The notes under the pieces are model-generated. The model saw nothing but the letters and a program-made list of their open reading frames with translations, was not told the DNA's origin and did not search any database. This document shows, piece by piece, positions 62,187 to 64,000 of a stretch of DNA of 64,000 nt. Position 1 is the stretch's first letter. Every line of letters starts with the position of its first letter. Made by a program: the position numbers and the translations under genes. This DNA is from Oribacterium sp. KHPX15 (GTDB taxonomy: Bacteria > Bacillota > Clostridia > Lachnospirales > Lachnospiraceae): the NCBI RefSeq assembly GCF_900107835.1, contig NZ_FNRG01000019.1, positions 1-64,000 of the forward strand, written 5' to 3'.

Positions 62187-63821
62187 TTACTGAATCACAA
62201 TACACTCATATGGTCTTAAGACATCAATACCTGAAATCCGGCTTTCGTCATAGTTTGAGAGCAGGATTTTCCTGCCTGTCATATCTATACTTTGAGGCAG
62301 ACTCACTTCATCTTTTGACATATTGTTGAGCACTAGGATGTCTCCATCCTCTCCGACTCTCTTATAGGCCAGAATCTCTTTTACAGAATCAAAGATAAAT
62401 TCGATACTGCCGTCCCGGATGACCTCATACTCCATCCTGAGATTTACAAGCTTTCTGTAAAAGTTAAGAACAGAATCTTCATCCGCTTCCTGGTCGGAAA
62501 CATTAACACCCTCTCGATCCTCCGGAAGACTTATCCAGGGTTCTACTTCGGAAAAGCCTGCATACTTAGTGTTATCCCACTGCATGGGCGTCCTGGAATT
62601 ATCTCTTGAACGTTCTCCTAAAATATGAAGTGCCTCTTCTTTGCTTTTTCCACTTTCCCGAAGTATCTTATAGTAGTTAATGCTCTCCACATCCCGGTAA
62701 TCCTCTATTTTATCGAAATGCGGATTCATCATGCCGATTTCTTCACCCTGATATATATAAGGCGTTCCGCGAAGCATATGTATGCTGCAGGCAAGCATCT
62801 TTGCAGACTCTTTCCAATATTTGTGTTCATCCCCAAGTCTTGAGACTACTCTCGGCTGGTCGTGATTGCACCAGAAAACAGCATTCCATCCGTTTTTTTC
62901 CTGCATCCTGAGCTGCCACTCACGGAATATATCCTTCAGCTTGTCGTAATCCGGCCTCTGAAGCTCCCATTTTTCTCCATCCTTGTAATCTATTTTCAAA
63001 TGATGAAAGTTGAAGCACATGGAGAGTTCCTTTTCTCCGGGATCCGTGTATCTGATGCAGTGATCAATGCAGGTGGAAGACATTTCCCCGACAGTCAGCA
63101 TGTCCTCTATACCCGTATCCGCCACAAGTTCCTTCAGATATTCATGTACATGTGGTCCGTCAGTATAGAATCTTCGTCCGTCACCTTCCTCATCATCCCG
63201 GAATATCTCCGGCTTTGATATGAGATTTACTACGTCAAATCTGAATCCCCTGACTCCCTTGTCCTTCCAGAAAAGGATGACCTTCTTTAACTCGTTCCTT
63301 ACTTCTGGATTATCCCAGTTAAGATCTGCCTGTGATACATCAAAAAGATGAAGATACCATTTTCCGAGAGAAGGAACATATTCCCAGGCACTGCCGCCGA
63401 ACTTTGACTGCCAGTTCGTAGGTGGTTCGTCAGCATTACCATCACGGAAAATATAGTAGTTCATATACTTCTCTTCACCGGCGAGGGCACGTTTAAACCA
63501 CTCGTGTTCTGTAGAGGTGTGGTTGAAGACCATATCAAATATGATCCCCAATCCTCGTTTTCCGGCTTCCGTAATAAGCTCAGTTACATCCTCCATATTT
63601 CCAAACATAGGATTAATGTCAAGATAATCCTCTATATCGTACCCATTGTCATTCATGGGTGATTTAAAGAAAGGTGTACTCCAGATATAATCCACCCCGA
63701 GACTACGGATGTAATCAAGCTTTTCGATGATTCCCCTTATGTCACCGACTCCGTCGCCGTTGCTGTCACAGAAAGACTTCGGATATATCTGATAAATCGT
63801 ACTCTTACTAAAATTCTTCAT
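62187..63821 (-). CDS. treC: GH13 trehalose-6-phosphate hydrolase
   Basis: A 544-residue GH13 enzyme that cleaves trehalose-6-phosphate to glucose and glucose-6-phosphate. Conserved regions: DMVFNHTS, GFRFDVVNLIS (nucleophile Asp), TVGEMSS (acid/base Glu), CNHDQPR (third Asp), and the TreC-like segments NWQSKFGGSAWEYVP and EEGDGRRFYTDGP. Oligo-1,6-glucosidase is the main alternative but lacks the last two segments in this form. The ATG at 63821 has GGAGG six bases upstream. No PTS trehalose transporter is nearby in the window. Confidence 0.85.
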   Translation of the reverse strand: MKNFSKSTIYQIYPKSFCDSNGDGVGDIRGIIEKLDYIRSLGVDYIWSTPFFKSPMNDNGYDIEDYLDINPMFGNMEDVTELITEAGKRGLGIIFDMVFNHTSTEHEWFKRALAGEEKYMNYYIFRDGNADEPPTNWQSKFGGSAWEYVPSLGKWYLHLFDVSQADLNWDNPEVRNELKKVILFWKDKGVRGFRFDVVNLISKPEIFRDDEEGDGRRFYTDGPHVHEYLKELVADTGIEDMLTVGEMSSTCIDHCIRYTDPGEKELSMCFNFHHLKIDYKDGEKWELQRPDYDKLKDIFREWQLRMQEKNGWNAVFWCNHDQPRVVSRLGDEHKYWKESAKMLACSIHMLRGTPYIYQGEEIGMMNPHFDKIEDYRDVESINYYKILRESGKSKEEALHILGERSRDNSRTPMQWDNTKYAGFSEVEPWISLPEDREGVNVSDQEADEDSVLNFYRKLVNLRMEYEVIRDGSIEFIFDSVKEILAYKRVGEDGDILVLNNMSKDEVSLPQSIDMTGRKILLSNYDESRISGIDVLRPYECIVIQ

Positions 63822-64000
63822 AACTTTCCTCCATGGGTCAGGCACGAGCCGAATTAATCCGAACTCGAATCTCACCCTCCAAATAATCTCAAAAGTTTAC
63901 TGTCAAACTCATTTGGAGGATCAGACAGCTGCCAGATTAATCCTGACTGCTGCCGACCCACATTTCAGATTTCAATGCTTACTTTCAAACTCTTATACCT
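63822..64000. other. Right-edge noncoding stretch
   Basis: Upstream region of treC. No gene is seen; two similar GATTAATC/GAATTAATC strings lie here without clear dyad structure. Confidence 0.4.

Overview
The window looks like a chromosomal segment of a low-to-mid GC, Gram-positive anaerobe of the Lachnospiraceae, close to rumen or gut fibre and plant-sugar degraders such as Butyrivibrio or [Eubacterium] cellulosolvens. The assignment is inferred from strong GGAGG-type ribosome sites, TTG and GTG starts, lipoprotein signals, BspA-type leucine-rich repeats, short tryptophan-rich wall-binding repeats and a gene content dominated by sugar uptake. I see no rRNA, tRNA, prophage, insertion sequence or CRISPR array.

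Layout. 0.3-3.4 kb: two tandem cytoplasmic 5'-nucleotidase-like enzymes. 3.6-9.4 kb: a sucrose/fructan unit (GH32 hydrolase, LacI repressor, three-gene CUT1 sugar ABC importer) with paired palindromic operators. 9.7-18.2 kb: a PPDK-like ATP-grasp protein, a diguanylate cyclase, an esterase-anion transporter pair with a divergent LysR regulator, and a TrmH-type RNA methylase. 18.3-23.6 kb: a potassium locus (KtrB/TrkH, KtrA, KdpD-like kinase, KdpE-like regulator) with 11-bp-phased repeats in front. 23.6-28.0 kb: NagA, a CapA-like protein and a BspA-like LRR lipoprotein in one unit. 28.3-36.5 kb: an accessory cluster of small secreted proteins with tryptophan-rich wall-binding-like heads and variable tails, a membrane HAD phosphatase, and a secreted C39-like peptidase; six promoters here share one dyad box at fixed spacing. 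36.7-42.6 kb: an unknown helical protein facing a 1394-residue Ser/Thr kinase-TIR-membrane-beta-propeller protein. 43-46.4 kb: a small membrane protein, a second diguanylate cyclase and an L,D-transpeptidase lipoprotein. 46.5-59.5 kb: a carbohydrate region with an RbsABC-type importer plus oxidoreductase, then a locus that resembles the C-glycoside deglycosidase system (DUF6379 beta subunit, TIM-barrel alpha subunit, GPH symporter, AraC-GH39 regulator, Gfo/Idh/MocA oxidoreductase, second TIM-barrel isomerase). 59.7-63.8 kb: a DUF308-like membrane protein, a DUF6765-like protein with a membrane partner, and a trehalose-6-phosphate hydrolase.

How the genes fit together. The right half reads as a system that takes up aromatic or other unusual glycosides, oxidises the sugar at C3 with a Gfo/Idh/MocA enzyme, cleaves the aglycone-sugar bond with the alpha/beta deglycosidase, and passes the sugar to central metabolism. 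The middle (28-43 kb) is the most unusual part: co-regulated secreted wall-associated proteins beside a transmembrane kinase-TIR sensor. I regard the kinase-TIR-propeller protein with its secreted neighbours, and the C-glycoside locus, as the two best candidates for interesting biology. All functional calls rest on reading motifs and context; no database search was run.
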